Of a stretch of 64,000 nt of DNA, positions 53,851-64,000 are shown one piece after another (position 1 is the first letter of the stretch; each line of letters starts with the position of its first letter). A program made the position numbers and the translations under genes. Source of the DNA: Candidatus Nanopelagicales bacterium (GTDB lineage Bacteria; Actinomycetota; Actinomycetes; S36-B12); assembly GCA_030836325.1 (NCBI GenBank), contig JAURQC010000010.1, positions 7,241 through 71,240 of the forward strand. The letters run 5' to 3'. A model generated the notes under the pieces. That model saw only the letters and a program-made list of their open reading frames with translations, had not been told where the DNA came from and did no database searches.

Positions 53851-56685
53851 GTGATCGGCGAGAACCTGGTCGTCCGTGGTGCGCGAGAGCACAACCTCAA
53901 GGACGTCTCGCTAGATATGCCACGCGATGCGCTCATCGTCTTCACCGGTCTGTCCGGTTCGGGAAAGTCTTCTCTGGCATTCGACACAATCTTTGCTGAA
54001 GGGCAGCGACGTTACGTCGAGAGTCTGTCCGCCTACGCCCGGCAGTTCCTCGGCCAGATGGACAAGCCCGACGTGGACTTCATCGAAGGCTTATCACCTG
54101 CGGTGTCGATTGATCAGAAGTCCACATCTCGAAACCCGCGTTCGACCGTCGGGACTATTACCGAGGTTTATGACTACCTGCGCTTGCTGTACGCACGTAT
54201 CGGAAAGCCACATTGCCCGGAGTGCGGAGATCCGATCAGTCGACAAACGCCGCAGCAGATCGTGGATCAAGTGCTCGAACTCCCGGAGAAAACTCGATTC
54301 CAGGTCCTGGCGCCACTTGTTCGCGAACGCAAGGGCGAGTACGTCGATCTATTTCGGCAGTTGCAGACCCAAGGCTTCTCTCGCGCGCGTGTCGACGGCG
54401 TGGTTTACGGCCTCGACGAGGTACCCAAGCTCAAGAAGCAAGAAAAGCACAGCGTTGAAGTCGTCGTTGACCGATTGACCGTAAATCCTGAGTCGCGACG
54501 TCGCCTGACTGACAGCATCGAAACGGCGCTCGGTCTCGGACACGGCTATGTGGTGCTCGACTTTGTGGACCTCGACGAATCCGATCCGTTACGTGAGCGG
54601 ATCTACTCTGAACACCTCGCTTGTCCCCGCGATGGCTTGTCATTCGAAGAACTCGAGCCCCGGTCTTTTTCCTTCAACTCGCCTTTCGGCGCGTGCCCAG
54701 AGTGTTCGGGGCTGGGGACCACGAGGGAGGTCGATGTCGAACTCGTTGTCCCGGATTCGGACCTGGCCTTATCTGAGGGAGCTATTGCTCCTTGGTCGCG
54801 GGGGACCGTCTCGGGGTACTTCGCACGGCTACTCGAGGCGATCGCCGAAGAACTCGACGTTGACGTGGATACACCGTGGAAGAAGGTCCCCGCCAAGGCC
54901 AGGAAAGTCATTCTCGATGGCTACTCAGACCAAATTCACGTGCAGTACCGCAATAGGTACGGCCGACGCCGCTCGTACTACACCGAATACGAAGGCGTCA
55001 TTCCTTACGTCAAGCGTCGACATGCCGAAGCCGAGACCGATGCCTCGCGCGAACGCTTCGAGGGATACATGCGAGAGGTGCCCTGCGATGCATGTGGTGG
55101 CAGCCGCCTCAAGCCGCTGACGCTAGCCGTCACGATTGAGGGCCGTTCCATCGCAGACGTCGCCTCACTACCGATTGGCGATGCTGCTGAGGTGCTGCGT
55201 GAACTCACGCTGTCTGATCGTGACGCGGCAATTGCCTCGCGAGTTTTGAAAGAAGTCAACGAACGTCTGCAGTTCCTAGTGGATGTGGGTCTGCACTACC
55301 TGTCGATGGATCGTGCAGCCGGAACACTTGCTGGCGGTGAGGCTCAGCGGATACGGCTGGCAACCCAAATCGGATCGGGGCTTGTGGGGGTGCTCTACGT
55401 ACTAGACGAGCCAAGCATTGGGCTGCACCAGCGCGACAACCATCGCCTCATCGAGACCTTGGTTCGACTTCGCGACCTCGGGAACACGCTCATCGTCGTT
55501 GAACACGACGAAGACACGATCAAGACCGCTGACTGGGTGGTGGACATCGGCCCTGGCGCCGGCGAGCACGGTGGACAAATCGTTGTCAATGGGACCGTCA
55601 AAGAGTTGCTAAAGAGCAAGGAGTCGCTCACCGGGCAGTACCTGTCGGGAGCCCGACGCATCGAGGTGCCGGCAGAACGTCGGCTCCAGGAACGGGGATG
55701 GATCACTGTCACGGGAGCACGCGAGCACAACTTAAAGAACGTCACTGCACGCTTCCCACTGGGAAATTTTGTTTGCGTGACCGGCGTCAGTGGATCAGGT
55801 AAGTCCACTCTCGTGAACGACATCCTGTACAGCGTTCTGGCCCGCGATCTTAACGGTGCGCGCTTGGTACCGGGCAAGCACAAGAGCGTCAAAGGGATTG
55901 ACGAGATAGACAAGGTGGTGCACGTCGATCAAAGTCCGATTGGACGCACCCCGAGAAGCAATCCAGCCACCTATACCGGTGTGTTCGACCACATCCGCAA
56001 GCTGTTTGCGGCAACGCCGGAAGCGAAAGTCCGTGGCTACCAGCCGGGCCGTTTCTCCTTCAACGTCAAAGGTGGTCGCTGCGAGGCGTGCAGTGGCGAC
56101 GGCACGATCAAGATCGAGATGAACTTCCTTCCCGACGTCTACGTACCGTGCGAGGTCTGCCACGGGGCTCGCTACAACCGTGAAACCCTCGAGGTCCACT
56201 ACAAGGGCAAGACCATCGCCGAGGTCCTCGACATGCCGATCGAGGAAGCTCTCGTGTTCTTCGAAGCCGTACCGGCGATTGCCCGGCACCTGTCGACTCT
56301 CGTTGACGTCGGTCTCGGTTACGTACGCATGGGTCAGTCAGCCCCGACCCTGTCCGGTGGCGAAGCGCAGCGCGTCAAGCTGGCAAGCGAACTGCAAAAG
56401 CGATCGACGGGACGAACTATCTACGTCTTGGACGAGCCGACAACCGGCTTGCACTTCGAAGACATCCGCAAACTGTTGGGCGTGCTGCAGTCCCTTGTCG
56501 ACAAGGGAAACACAGTGATTGTCATCGAGCACAACCTTGACGTCATTAAGTCAGCCGACTGGATCGTGGACCTCGGACCCGAGGGCGGTTCAGGGGGAGG
56601 CACCGTGGTCGCCGAGGGCACACCCGAAGCGGTAGCCACGGTGGAGGCCAGCCATACCGGTTGTTTCCTGGCACCCCTGCTGTGA
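53851..56685 (+). CDS. uvrA: excinuclease ABC subunit A
   Basis: Damage-scanning ATPase of nucleotide excision repair. The 944-residue protein has two ABC modules: Walker [15 protein letters not shown] (near residue 31) and [15 protein letters not shown]; signatures [16 protein letters not shown] and [15 protein letters not shown]; and Walker [15 protein letters not shown] and [14 protein letters not shown]. Zinc modules are CPECGDPIS...CDACGG-type and [11 protein letters not shown]...CEVCHG. All appear intact. GTG 53851 follows a GAGAGGGG purine stretch. Confidence 0.97.
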   Translation: MIGENLVVRGAREHNLKDVSLDMPRDALIVFTGLSGSGKSSLAFDTIFAEGQRRYVESLSAYARQFLGQMDKPDVDFIEGLSPAVSIDQKSTSRNPRSTVGTITEVYDYLRLLYARIGKPHCPECGDPISRQTPQQIVDQVLELPEKTRFQVLAPLVRERKGEYVDLFRQLQTQGFSRARVDGVVYGLDEVPKLKKQEKHSVEVVVDRLTVNPESRRRLTDSIETALGLGHGYVVLDFVDLDESDPLRERIYSEHLACPRDGLSFEELEPRSFSFNSPFGACPECSGLGTTREVDVELVVPDSDLALSEGAIAPWSRGTVSGYFARLLEAIAEELDVDVDTPWKKVPAKARKVILDGYSDQIHVQYRNRYGRRRSYYTEYEGVIPYVKRRHAEAETDASRERFEGYMREVPCDACGGSRLKPLTLAVTIEGRSIADVASLPIGDAAEVLRELTLSDRDAAIASRVLKEVNERLQFLVDVGLHYLSMDRAAGTLAGGEAQRIRLATQIGSGLVGVLYVLDEPSIGLHQRDNHRLIETLVRLRDLGNTLIVVEHDEDTIKTADWVVDIGPGAGEHGGQIVVNGTVKELLKSKESLTGQYLSGARRIEVPAERRLQERGWITVTGAREHNLKNVTARFPLGNFVCVTGVSGSGKSTLVNDILYSVLARDLNGARLVPGKHKSVKGIDEIDKVVHVDQSPIGRTPRSNPATYTGVFDHIRKLFAATPEAKVRGYQPGRFSFNVKGGRCEACSGDGTIKIEMNFLPDVYVPCEVCHGARYNRETLEVHYKGKTIAEVLDMPIEEALVFFEAVPAIARHLSTLVDVGLGYVRMGQSAPTLSGGEAQRVKLASELQKRSTGRTIYVLDEPTTGLHFEDIRKLLGVLQSLVDKGNTVIVIEHNLDVIKSADWIVDLGPEGGSGGGTVVAEGTPEAVATVEASHTGCFLAPLL

Positions 56686-56710
56686 TCGTGCCGGCTTGGG
56701 TCGTCTGACG

Positions 56711-56716
56711 TACTCT
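56711..56716 (+). promoter_or_regulatory. -10-like TACTCT placed for leaderless transcription of the Rieske gene
   Basis: TACTCT is followed by exactly 6 bases (GATGCC) and ATG 56723. This supports that start over the GTG further upstream in the same frame. Confidence 0.55.
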
Positions 56717-56722
56717 GATGCC

Positions 56723-57223
56723 ATGGCTCGAGAATTAAAGCGACGCGAAGTGATCGCCGGTGGGGGACTCGTGGCAGTGGGGGGCATCCTCGTTGCCTGT
56801 GGTGGGGGTGACTCGGCGTCGGAGTCCACTACGGACGTTACGGCCGAAGAGTCAGCGGCCGAGGAGACAACGGCCGAATCCTCACAGGCTGAGACGGCAG
56901 AGGAGATCGCCGAGGTTGAGGACACTGAGGCGCTTGGTGATGTCCTGACTTCTGTGGACGAGGTGCCGGTTGAAGGCGGAGTTGTGATCTCCGATCCACC
57001 CGTGGTGGTCGTACAACCCACGTCGGGTGACTTCAAAGGGTTCAGCGCGGTCTGCCCACATCAAGGCTGTCTGATGTCGTCGGTCGAGTCGAACGAGATC
57101 CTTTGTCCGTGCCACGGATCGTTGTTCTCGGCTGAAGATGGATCGGTCATCGCCGGTCCGGCCCAAGAAGGCCTGCCGGCGGTTCCGGTGAGCGTCCAAG
57201 GGGACTCGGTCGTCCTCGACTGA
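56723..57223 (+). CDS. Rieske [2Fe-2S] lipoprotein
   Basis: A 166-residue protein. The N-terminus MARELKRREVIAGGGLVAVGGILVAC combines a basic, Tat-like KRREV motif with a lipobox cysteine near residue 26. A linker of about 45 residues, almost all Glu, Thr, Ser and Ala, follows. The Rieske domain has both cluster-binding motifs, CPHQGC (C-x-H) and CPCHGS (C-x-x-H), with LFSAEDGSVIAGPA after. Export folded with its cluster by the Tat route fits. The redox partner is unknown. It lies between uvrA and uvrC, an arrangement also found in Streptomyces. Confidence 0.9.
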   Translation: MARELKRREVIAGGGLVAVGGILVACGGGDSASESTTDVTAEESAAEETTAESSQAETAEEIAEVEDTEALGDVLTSVDEVPVEGGVVISDPPVVVVQPTSGDFKGFSAVCPHQGCLMSSVESNEILCPCHGSLFSAEDGSVIAGPAQEGLPAVPVSVQGDSVVLD

Positions 57224-57233
57224 GTGAGGGTCG

Positions 57234-59147
57234 ATGGCCGATCCCAGTGACTACCGGCCTGCCTCGGGATCGATTCCTCAGGCCCCGGGTGTCTACCGCT
57301 TCAAGGATGCGCAGGGCCGTGTCGTCTATGTCGGCAAGGCGCGGTCCCTTCGATCCAGACTGAACTCCTACTTCGCCGATTTCAGCGCGTTGCATCCACG
57401 CACCCAATCGATGCTCACCGCAGCCTCGTCGGTTGATTGGGTTGTTGTGGCCAATGAGGTTGAAGCGTTGGCGCTCGAGTTCACTTGGATCAAGGAGTAC
57501 GACCCTCGATTCAACGTCAAGTATCGAGACGACAAGTCGTATCCGTACTTGGCGGTGACCGTCGGAGAAGAGGTCCCGCGCGCCGCTGTGGTCCGCGAAC
57601 CGCGACGCAAGGGCACTCGATACTTCGGGCCCTACGCGCACGCATGGGCTATCCGTGAGACCCTCGACGAACTTTCGAAAGTGTTCGGAGTTCGGACCTG
57701 CCGCAACGGCGTTTTCAAGCGGGCGGCGCAGCTAGGACGCCCGTGTCTTCTGGGTTACATCGACAAATGCGCAGCGCCATGCGTGGATCGGGTGACGGAT
57801 GAGGAGTATCGCGAGCGGGTGGATGACATGTGTCGGTTCCTCGCCGGCAATACGCAACCGTTCATCAGGTCCATGCAAGCGTCGATGAAAGATGCTGCAG
57901 AGCGTCAGGAGTACGAAGAAGCCGCGCGTTGGCGAGACCGACTGGGAGCGCTCACGCGCGCTATGGAACGCAATGCAGTCGTATTCGGAGATGGGACGGA
58001 TGCTGATGTCGTGGCTGTGCACGACGATGCCCTCGAGATCGGTGTTCAAGTCTTCCACGTTCGCTCGGGTCGATTGATCGGTGAACGCAGCTTCATTGTC
58101 GAGAAGGCAGAAGACCTCCTGCTCGGTGGCTACGTAGAGCGGGTCCTTCAGCGTCTTTACGCCGGTCGGGAGGGCGTCGACATCGATAGCGCGCGACCTC
58201 CTCGGGAAGTCCTTGTGTCCCACGCTCCGACCGATAACGACGCTCTTACTCAGTGGCTCCAGGATCGACGAGGCGCGGGCGTGGACATCCGTGTACCTCA
58301 GCGCGGTGACAAAAGAGTTCTGATGGACACGGCGAAAGCCAATGCGTCTGAGGCGCTTATGCGTCACCGGATGAAGCGATCAAGTGATCTCACTGCGCGC
58401 AGCGAGGCGCTCGCGGAGCTGCAGGACTACCTTGATCTTGCGGAGGCACCCTTGCGCATTGAGTGCATAGATATCTCCACGCTTCAGGGAACCGACACCG
58501 TTGCATCTTTGGTTGTCTTCGAAGATGGGCTGCCTCGCAAGAAGGATTACCGGACGTTCATCATCCGTACCGAAGGTGCCGACGACCTTGCGGCGGTTCG
58601 AGAGGTCGTCGAGCGTCGTTTCGAGCGCATCGCGCAGTCTGGAGTGTCCCCACAGTCCGACTCTGAGGTGTCGCACGTCGCCCTTCATGAGCCATCTAAG
58701 CCATTCGCTTATCCACCCGGACTACTCGTGATCGACGGCGGTGCACCGCAAGTGAACGCTGCGCAGCAGGTGCTCACTGAATGTGGAATGGGTGATGTCC
58801 CGGTCGTGGGCTTGGCCAAGCGCCTCGAGGAAGTATGGACTCCCGAATCCGCCGATCCAGTGATCTTGCCGAGGACAAGCGAAGCGCTGTATCTCCTGCA
58901 GCGGGTTCGCGACGAGGCACACCGAACCGCCATTGCGTTCCATCGCAAACGGCGAACTGCCCGTCAGCGCCGCAGCGCTCTCGATGACATCCCGGGGTTG
59001 GGGGAGAAGAAGGCAGCGGCGCTGCTCAAGCACTTCGGTTCAGTGAAATCGATCAAGGCGGCGACTGTGGACGACCTGCAACAGGTGCCGGGAATCGGGC
59101 CGAGCCTGGCCGCGTCGGTTCATGAGGCGCTAGCGTCATCACCATGA
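57234..59147 (+). CDS. uvrC: excinuclease ABC subunit C
   Basis: Dual-incision nuclease of 637 residues: an N-terminal GIY-YIG domain ([26 protein letters not shown]), a UVR motif for UvrB contact ([23 protein letters not shown]), a central RNase H-like nuclease ([43 protein letters not shown]), and C-terminal tandem helix-hairpin-helix ([29 protein letters not shown]). ATG 57234 follows GAGGG. It overlaps rapZ. Confidence 0.96.
   Translation: MADPSDYRPASGSIPQAPGVYRFKDAQGRVVYVGKARSLRSRLNSYFADFSALHPRTQSMLTAASSVDWVVVANEVEALALEFTWIKEYDPRFNVKYRDDKSYPYLAVTVGEEVPRAAVVREPRRKGTRYFGPYAHAWAIRETLDELSKVFGVRTCRNGVFKRAAQLGRPCLLGYIDKCAAPCVDRVTDEEYRERVDDMCRFLAGNTQPFIRSMQASMKDAAERQEYEEAARWRDRLGALTRAMERNAVVFGDGTDADVVAVHDDALEIGVQVFHVRSGRLIGERSFIVEKAEDLLLGGYVERVLQRLYAGREGVDIDSARPPREVLVSHAPTDNDALTQWLQDRRGAGVDIRVPQRGDKRVLMDTAKANASEALMRHRMKRSSDLTARSEALAELQDYLDLAEAPLRIECIDISTLQGTDTVASLVVFEDGLPRKKDYRTFIIRTEGADDLAAVREVVERRFERIAQSGVSPQSDSEVSHVALHEPSKPFAYPPGLLVIDGGAPQVNAAQQVLTECGMGDVPVVGLAKRLEEVWTPESADPVILPRTSEALYLLQRVRDEAHRTAIAFHRKRRTARQRRSALDDIPGLGEKKAAALLKHFGSVKSIKAATVDDLQQVPGIGPSLAASVHEALASSP
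59131..59136 (+). promoter_or_regulatory. -10-like TAGCGT placed for leaderless transcription of rapZ
   Basis: TAGCGT, inside the end of uvrC, ends 7 bases before the rapZ ATG 59144. Because the two genes overlap, rapZ could also be translated from the uvrC transcript. Confidence 0.35.
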
Positions 59148-60007
59148 GTCCGGAGGCGTTCGACGTCCTACTCGTTACTGGAATGTCGGGAGCGGGGCGA
59201 TCGACTGCGGCTCGTGCGCTCGAAGACGGCGGTTGGTTCGTCATCGACAACATCCCGCCAATGCTTATCGGATCGGCGATCGACGTCGCTGTCGAAAACC
59301 CGGATGTGCATCGGGTCGCAGTAGTGGTCGATGCCCGTGGTGGGTCATTCTTTCCGCAGTTGGCGGAGGCGATGACAGCGCTGAGAACCATGGACGTCAA
59401 TCTTCAAGTCGTCTTCTTGGAGGCGTCCGAGGAGTCACTCGTTCGACGATTCGAATCATCGCGGCGTCCACATCCGTTGCAACAAGGAAACAGGATTTTG
59501 GACGGCCTGCGCCGCGAACGCCTCGTCCTGGGTGATCTTCGATCGGATGCCGATCTCGTGATCGACACGACCAACCTCAACGTTCATGAACTTCGTCGTG
59601 CGATCGATTCGGCATTCTCTGAGCCCGATGAACGCTTACGGATCACGGTGATGTCCTTCGGGTTCAAGCACGGCATTCCGGTGGACGCGGACATGGTTGC
59701 CGACGCACGCTTCCTGCCCAATCCTTATTGGGACGAGAACCTGCGGGAGCTCACGGGTCAAGATCCCCGTGTCTCATCTGCCGTCCTCGCAGGGGACGGT
59801 GCTCAAGAGTTCCTTGACCACCTTGCCGCTCTGGTGCGCACGACGCGTGACGGTTACCTGCGCGAGGGCAAGCGTTTCGTGACAGTGGCTGTCGGCTGCA
59901 CGGGAGGTAAGCACCGCAGTGTGGCGCTCTCCGAGGCGCTGGCCGGGATGCTCGAGTCTGCCGACGCAGTGGTGGGTGTCGAGCACAGAGATCTCGGCAA
60001 GGAGTAG
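59144..60007 (+). CDS. rapZ: RapZ-family nucleotide-binding protein
   Basis: A 287-residue protein. The N-terminal P-loop domain has [16 protein letters not shown] near residue 14 and [24 protein letters not shown]; the C-terminal domain has [27 protein letters not shown] and [17 protein letters not shown]. In E. coli RapZ senses GlcN6P and directs GlmZ decay; in actinobacteria the partner is unknown. It is in the conserved uvrC-rapZ-yvcK-whiA string. Confidence 0.93.
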   Translation: MSPEAFDVLLVTGMSGAGRSTAARALEDGGWFVIDNIPPMLIGSAIDVAVENPDVHRVAVVVDARGGSFFPQLAEAMTALRTMDVNLQVVFLEASEESLVRRFESSRRPHPLQQGNRILDGLRRERLVLGDLRSDADLVIDTTNLNVHELRRAIDSAFSEPDERLRITVMSFGFKHGIPVDADMVADARFLPNPYWDENLRELTGQDPRVSSAVLAGDGAQEFLDHLAALVRTTRDGYLREGKRFVTVAVGCTGGKHRSVALSEALAGMLESADAVVGVEHRDLGKE

Positions 60008-60010
60008 CGC

Positions 60011-60976
60011 GTGGGCGAGGGGGTTGCACCTGAGTCCATGTCACCGGCGGTCGTCGCACTCGGTGGTGGGCACGGGTTGGCTGTGAGCCTGCGGGCCTTG
60101 CGCAGGGTCACCGACCGGATCTCCGCTGTGGTGGGGGTAGCCGACGATGGCGGCTCGAGCGGCAGACTCCGGCGCGAATTCGGGATTCTGCCGCCGGGTG
60201 ACTTACGCATGGCCCTCGCGGCCTTGTGTGCGGAGGACCCGGCTTCTCGCCGCTGGGCGGATGTTCTTCAGTACCGATTCGACGGTGACGGTGACCTCGC
60301 CGGCCACGCTGTGGGAAACCTGCTCATGGCTGCGCTGTGGGAGCGCACGGGCGACTCGGTCGCTGGACTAGACGAACTCGGGACTTTGCTGGGTGCCGTC
60401 GGTCGAGTATTGCCATGCAGTACAGACCCCTTGCAGATTGTGGCAGAGATTCGCGGGCATGATCCCCAGGCGCCTACGGTCATGAGCGAGGTCCGCGGTC
60501 AGGTTGAAGTGGCTACAACGCCCGGGCGGGTGGAGCGGATGTGGCTGGATCCACCCGAGGCGCGAGCCTGCGCGGAGGCGCTGGCTGCCATCGACTCCGC
60601 CGATGCCGTGGTGTTGGGTCCGGGCTCGTGGTTTACGTCGGTCATGCCGCACTTGGTGCTACCCGACCTGGCAACACATGTCATCGCAGCTCGAGGGACG
60701 AAGGTTCTGGTACTCAACCTCGACCCGCAGGAGGGGGAGACGGGTGGATTCTCACCGGCCGAGCACATTGAGGCCATTTCGGTCCACGCACCCGACATGC
60801 GATTTGATGTCGTGATCGCCGATGGCCAGCACCTCGCCGGGGATTCACAGCGCCGAGATCTCGAGGCTGCTTGCTCATCATGGGGAAGCGACGTGGTGTT
60901 CTTCGACGTCGCCGCAGCGGCCGATCGACACGACCCCGCGAAGTTGGCACGAGCCTTCGGTACGGTTCTGGCTTGA
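60011..60976 (+). CDS. yvcK: YvcK/CofD-like gluconeogenesis factor
   Basis: A 321-residue protein with the family's nucleotide-binding start [18 protein letters not shown], then [47 protein letters not shown], and [18 protein letters not shown]. YvcK proteins bind UDP-sugars and affect cell-wall precursor flux; it is not expected to make F420 despite its CofD-like fold. GTG 60011 follows AAGGAG at 59999-60004. Confidence 0.92.
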   Translation: MGEGVAPESMSPAVVALGGGHGLAVSLRALRRVTDRISAVVGVADDGGSSGRLRREFGILPPGDLRMALAALCAEDPASRRWADVLQYRFDGDGDLAGHAVGNLLMAALWERTGDSVAGLDELGTLLGAVGRVLPCSTDPLQIVAEIRGHDPQAPTVMSEVRGQVEVATTPGRVERMWLDPPEARACAEALAAIDSADAVVLGPGSWFTSVMPHLVLPDLATHVIAARGTKVLVLNLDPQEGETGGFSPAEHIEAISVHAPDMRFDVVIADGQHLAGDSQRRDLEAACSSWGSDVVFFDVAAAADRHDPAKLARAFGTVLA

Positions 60977-60996
60977 TGACAGGAGGAAGTTCCACT

Positions 60997-61980
60997 ATGG
61001 CGATGACCGCCGCAGTTAAAGACGAGCTCAGCCGAGTGGAAGTCACGAAGACGTGCTGCCGTAAGGCGGAGGTATCGTCCCTTCTTCGCTTCGGCGGAGC
61101 ACTCCACATCGTCAGTGGCTCCATTGTGATTGAAGTCGAACTCGATGCCGGGGCGATCGCGCGCCGGCTAAGGAAAGACATCTTCGACATCTACGGCCAC
61201 GACAGCGAGGTCTCAATGGTCCAAGCCAGTGGGATCCGCAAGGGAACCCGCTACGTGGTCCGCGTGACCAACGGTGGGGAGGCTCTGGCCAAGCAAACCG
61301 GCATTGTCGACGGCAGTGGCCGGCCCGTGAGGGGACTGCCTCCAGCCATCGTGGCCGGTGGGTTGTGTGACTGTGAGGCAGCATGGCGTGGTGCGTTTCT
61401 CGTGCACGGCTCCTTGACCGAGCCCGGGCGTTCGAGTTCCTTGGAGGTCACCGCCCCTGGCCCCGAGGCAGCATTAGCCCTCGTGGGTGCCGCCCGCAGG
61501 CTTGGAATCGCCGCCAAATCCCGTGAAGTCCGTGGGGTGGACCGGGTGGTAATCCGCGATGGGGACGCCATCGGCGCCCTACTGACACGCATGGGAGCCC
61601 ACGAGTCGGTTCTGGCGTGGGAAGAACGACGCATGCGTCGTGAGGTGCGCGCCACCGCGAACCGGCTCGCGAACTTCGACGACGCCAACCTTCGCCGCTC
61701 CGCCCGCGCCGCCGTGGCCGCCAGCGCTCGCGTAGGTCGGGCACTTGAGATCTTGGGAGACGAGGTTCCCGATCACCTCGTTGTCGCAGGACGCCTGCGG
61801 ATGGACAACCAGCAGGCCAGTTTGGAAGAGCTGGGAGCGCTAGCGGATCCGCCGATGACCAAGGACGCCATTGCTGGGCGAATCCGACGTCTGTTGGCCC
61901 TCGCCGATAAGCGCGCCGGTGAATTGGGCATCCCGGACACTGAGGCAGCGCTAGCTGATGCTGACCTCGCCGACGATTGA
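60997..61980 (+). CDS. whiA: WhiA-family transcriptional regulator
   Basis: A 327-residue protein: an N-terminal LAGLIDADG-like fold ([48 protein letters not shown]) without endonuclease catalytic motifs, and a C-terminal sigma-region-4-like helix-turn-helix ([34 protein letters not shown]). In Streptomyces WhiA works with WhiB in sporulation septation; in non-sporulating actinobacteria it probably regulates division genes. ATG 60997 has AGGAGGA at 60981-60987; the frame is open upstream but overlaps yvcK. Confidence 0.94.
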   Translation: MAMTAAVKDELSRVEVTKTCCRKAEVSSLLRFGGALHIVSGSIVIEVELDAGAIARRLRKDIFDIYGHDSEVSMVQASGIRKGTRYVVRVTNGGEALAKQTGIVDGSGRPVRGLPPAIVAGGLCDCEAAWRGAFLVHGSLTEPGRSSSLEVTAPGPEAALALVGAARRLGIAAKSREVRGVDRVVIRDGDAIGALLTRMGAHESVLAWEERRMRREVRATANRLANFDDANLRRSARAAVAASARVGRALEILGDEVPDHLVVAGRLRMDNQQASLEELGALADPPMTKDAIAGRIRRLLALADKRAGELGIPDTEAALADADLADD

Positions 61981-62023
61981 CCAGTACAGCCGACCGACGT
62001 CACAAGAACGTAACCTGCGTCAC

Positions 62024-64000
<1,977 letters not shown>

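Overview
The window is a stretch of high-GC actinobacterial chromosome (class Actinomycetes). The evidence is gene order and content: WhiA, the uvrC-rapZ-yvcK-whiA-gap-pgk string, pdxST-yebC-ruvCAB-yajC-secDF-relA, a PdtaR-like ANTAR response regulator next to a tRNA-Leu, a four-S1-domain RpsA, a DUF6167-like small gene before alaS, and a WS/DGAT acyltransferase. Many starts are GTG and many operon genes overlap by 1-4 bases (ATGA, GTGA, TGATG). The sequence alone does not give the genus.

Layout. 1-12.5 kb (+): the end of a PimA-like mannosyltransferase, a LemA-like membrane protein, PLP synthase pdxST, yebC, a WS/DGAT acyltransferase, ruvCAB, yajC-secD-secF and relA. 12.5-14.9 kb (-): a DUF349 protein and a membrane-anchored cyclophilin. 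14.9-31.4 kb (+): an MBL hydrolase, hisS, aspS, rarA, alaS, ruvX, mltG, the shikimate genes aroE, aroC, aroK, aroB and aroQ with a prepilin peptidase inside, an M24 peptidase, efp and nusB.

31.4-35.6 kb is the one clear accessory segment. It holds a complete IS3-family element with 26-bp inverted ends, a glycine-rich exported protein gene interrupted by an in-frame TAG just after its signal peptide, an unrecognised secreted protein, and a tRNA with a leucine anticodon (CAA) but a short variable loop. 35.6-44.2 kb: a lipoprotein, the ANTAR regulator, and a branched-chain amino-acid type ABC system. Its binding protein (+) is separated from the permease/ATPase operon (-) by a PD-(D/E)xK nuclease-like gene. 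The LivH permease carries an extra exported N-terminal domain. 44.2-64 kb: a PaaI-type thioesterase (-), polA, rpsA, coaE, uvrB, terC, a voltage-sensor potassium channel (-), a second MBL hydrolase (-), uvrA, a Rieske lipoprotein, uvrC, rapZ, yvcK, whiA, gap and the start of pgk.

Functionally the window is mostly housekeeping: Holliday-junction processing (ruvCAB, rarA, ruvX), nucleotide excision repair and repair synthesis (uvrA, uvrB, uvrC, polA), Sec export (yajC, secD, secF), aromatic amino-acid precursors (aro genes), translation (hisS, aspS, alaS, efp, rpsA) and glycolysis (gap, pgk). A regulatory theme recurs: at least eleven genes have a TAnnnT -10-like hexamer ending exactly 6 or 7 bases before the start codon, the geometry expected of leaderless transcripts. 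No CRISPR array, prophage, defence island or biosynthetic cluster was seen. All calls rest on reading translated sequence; no database search was run.
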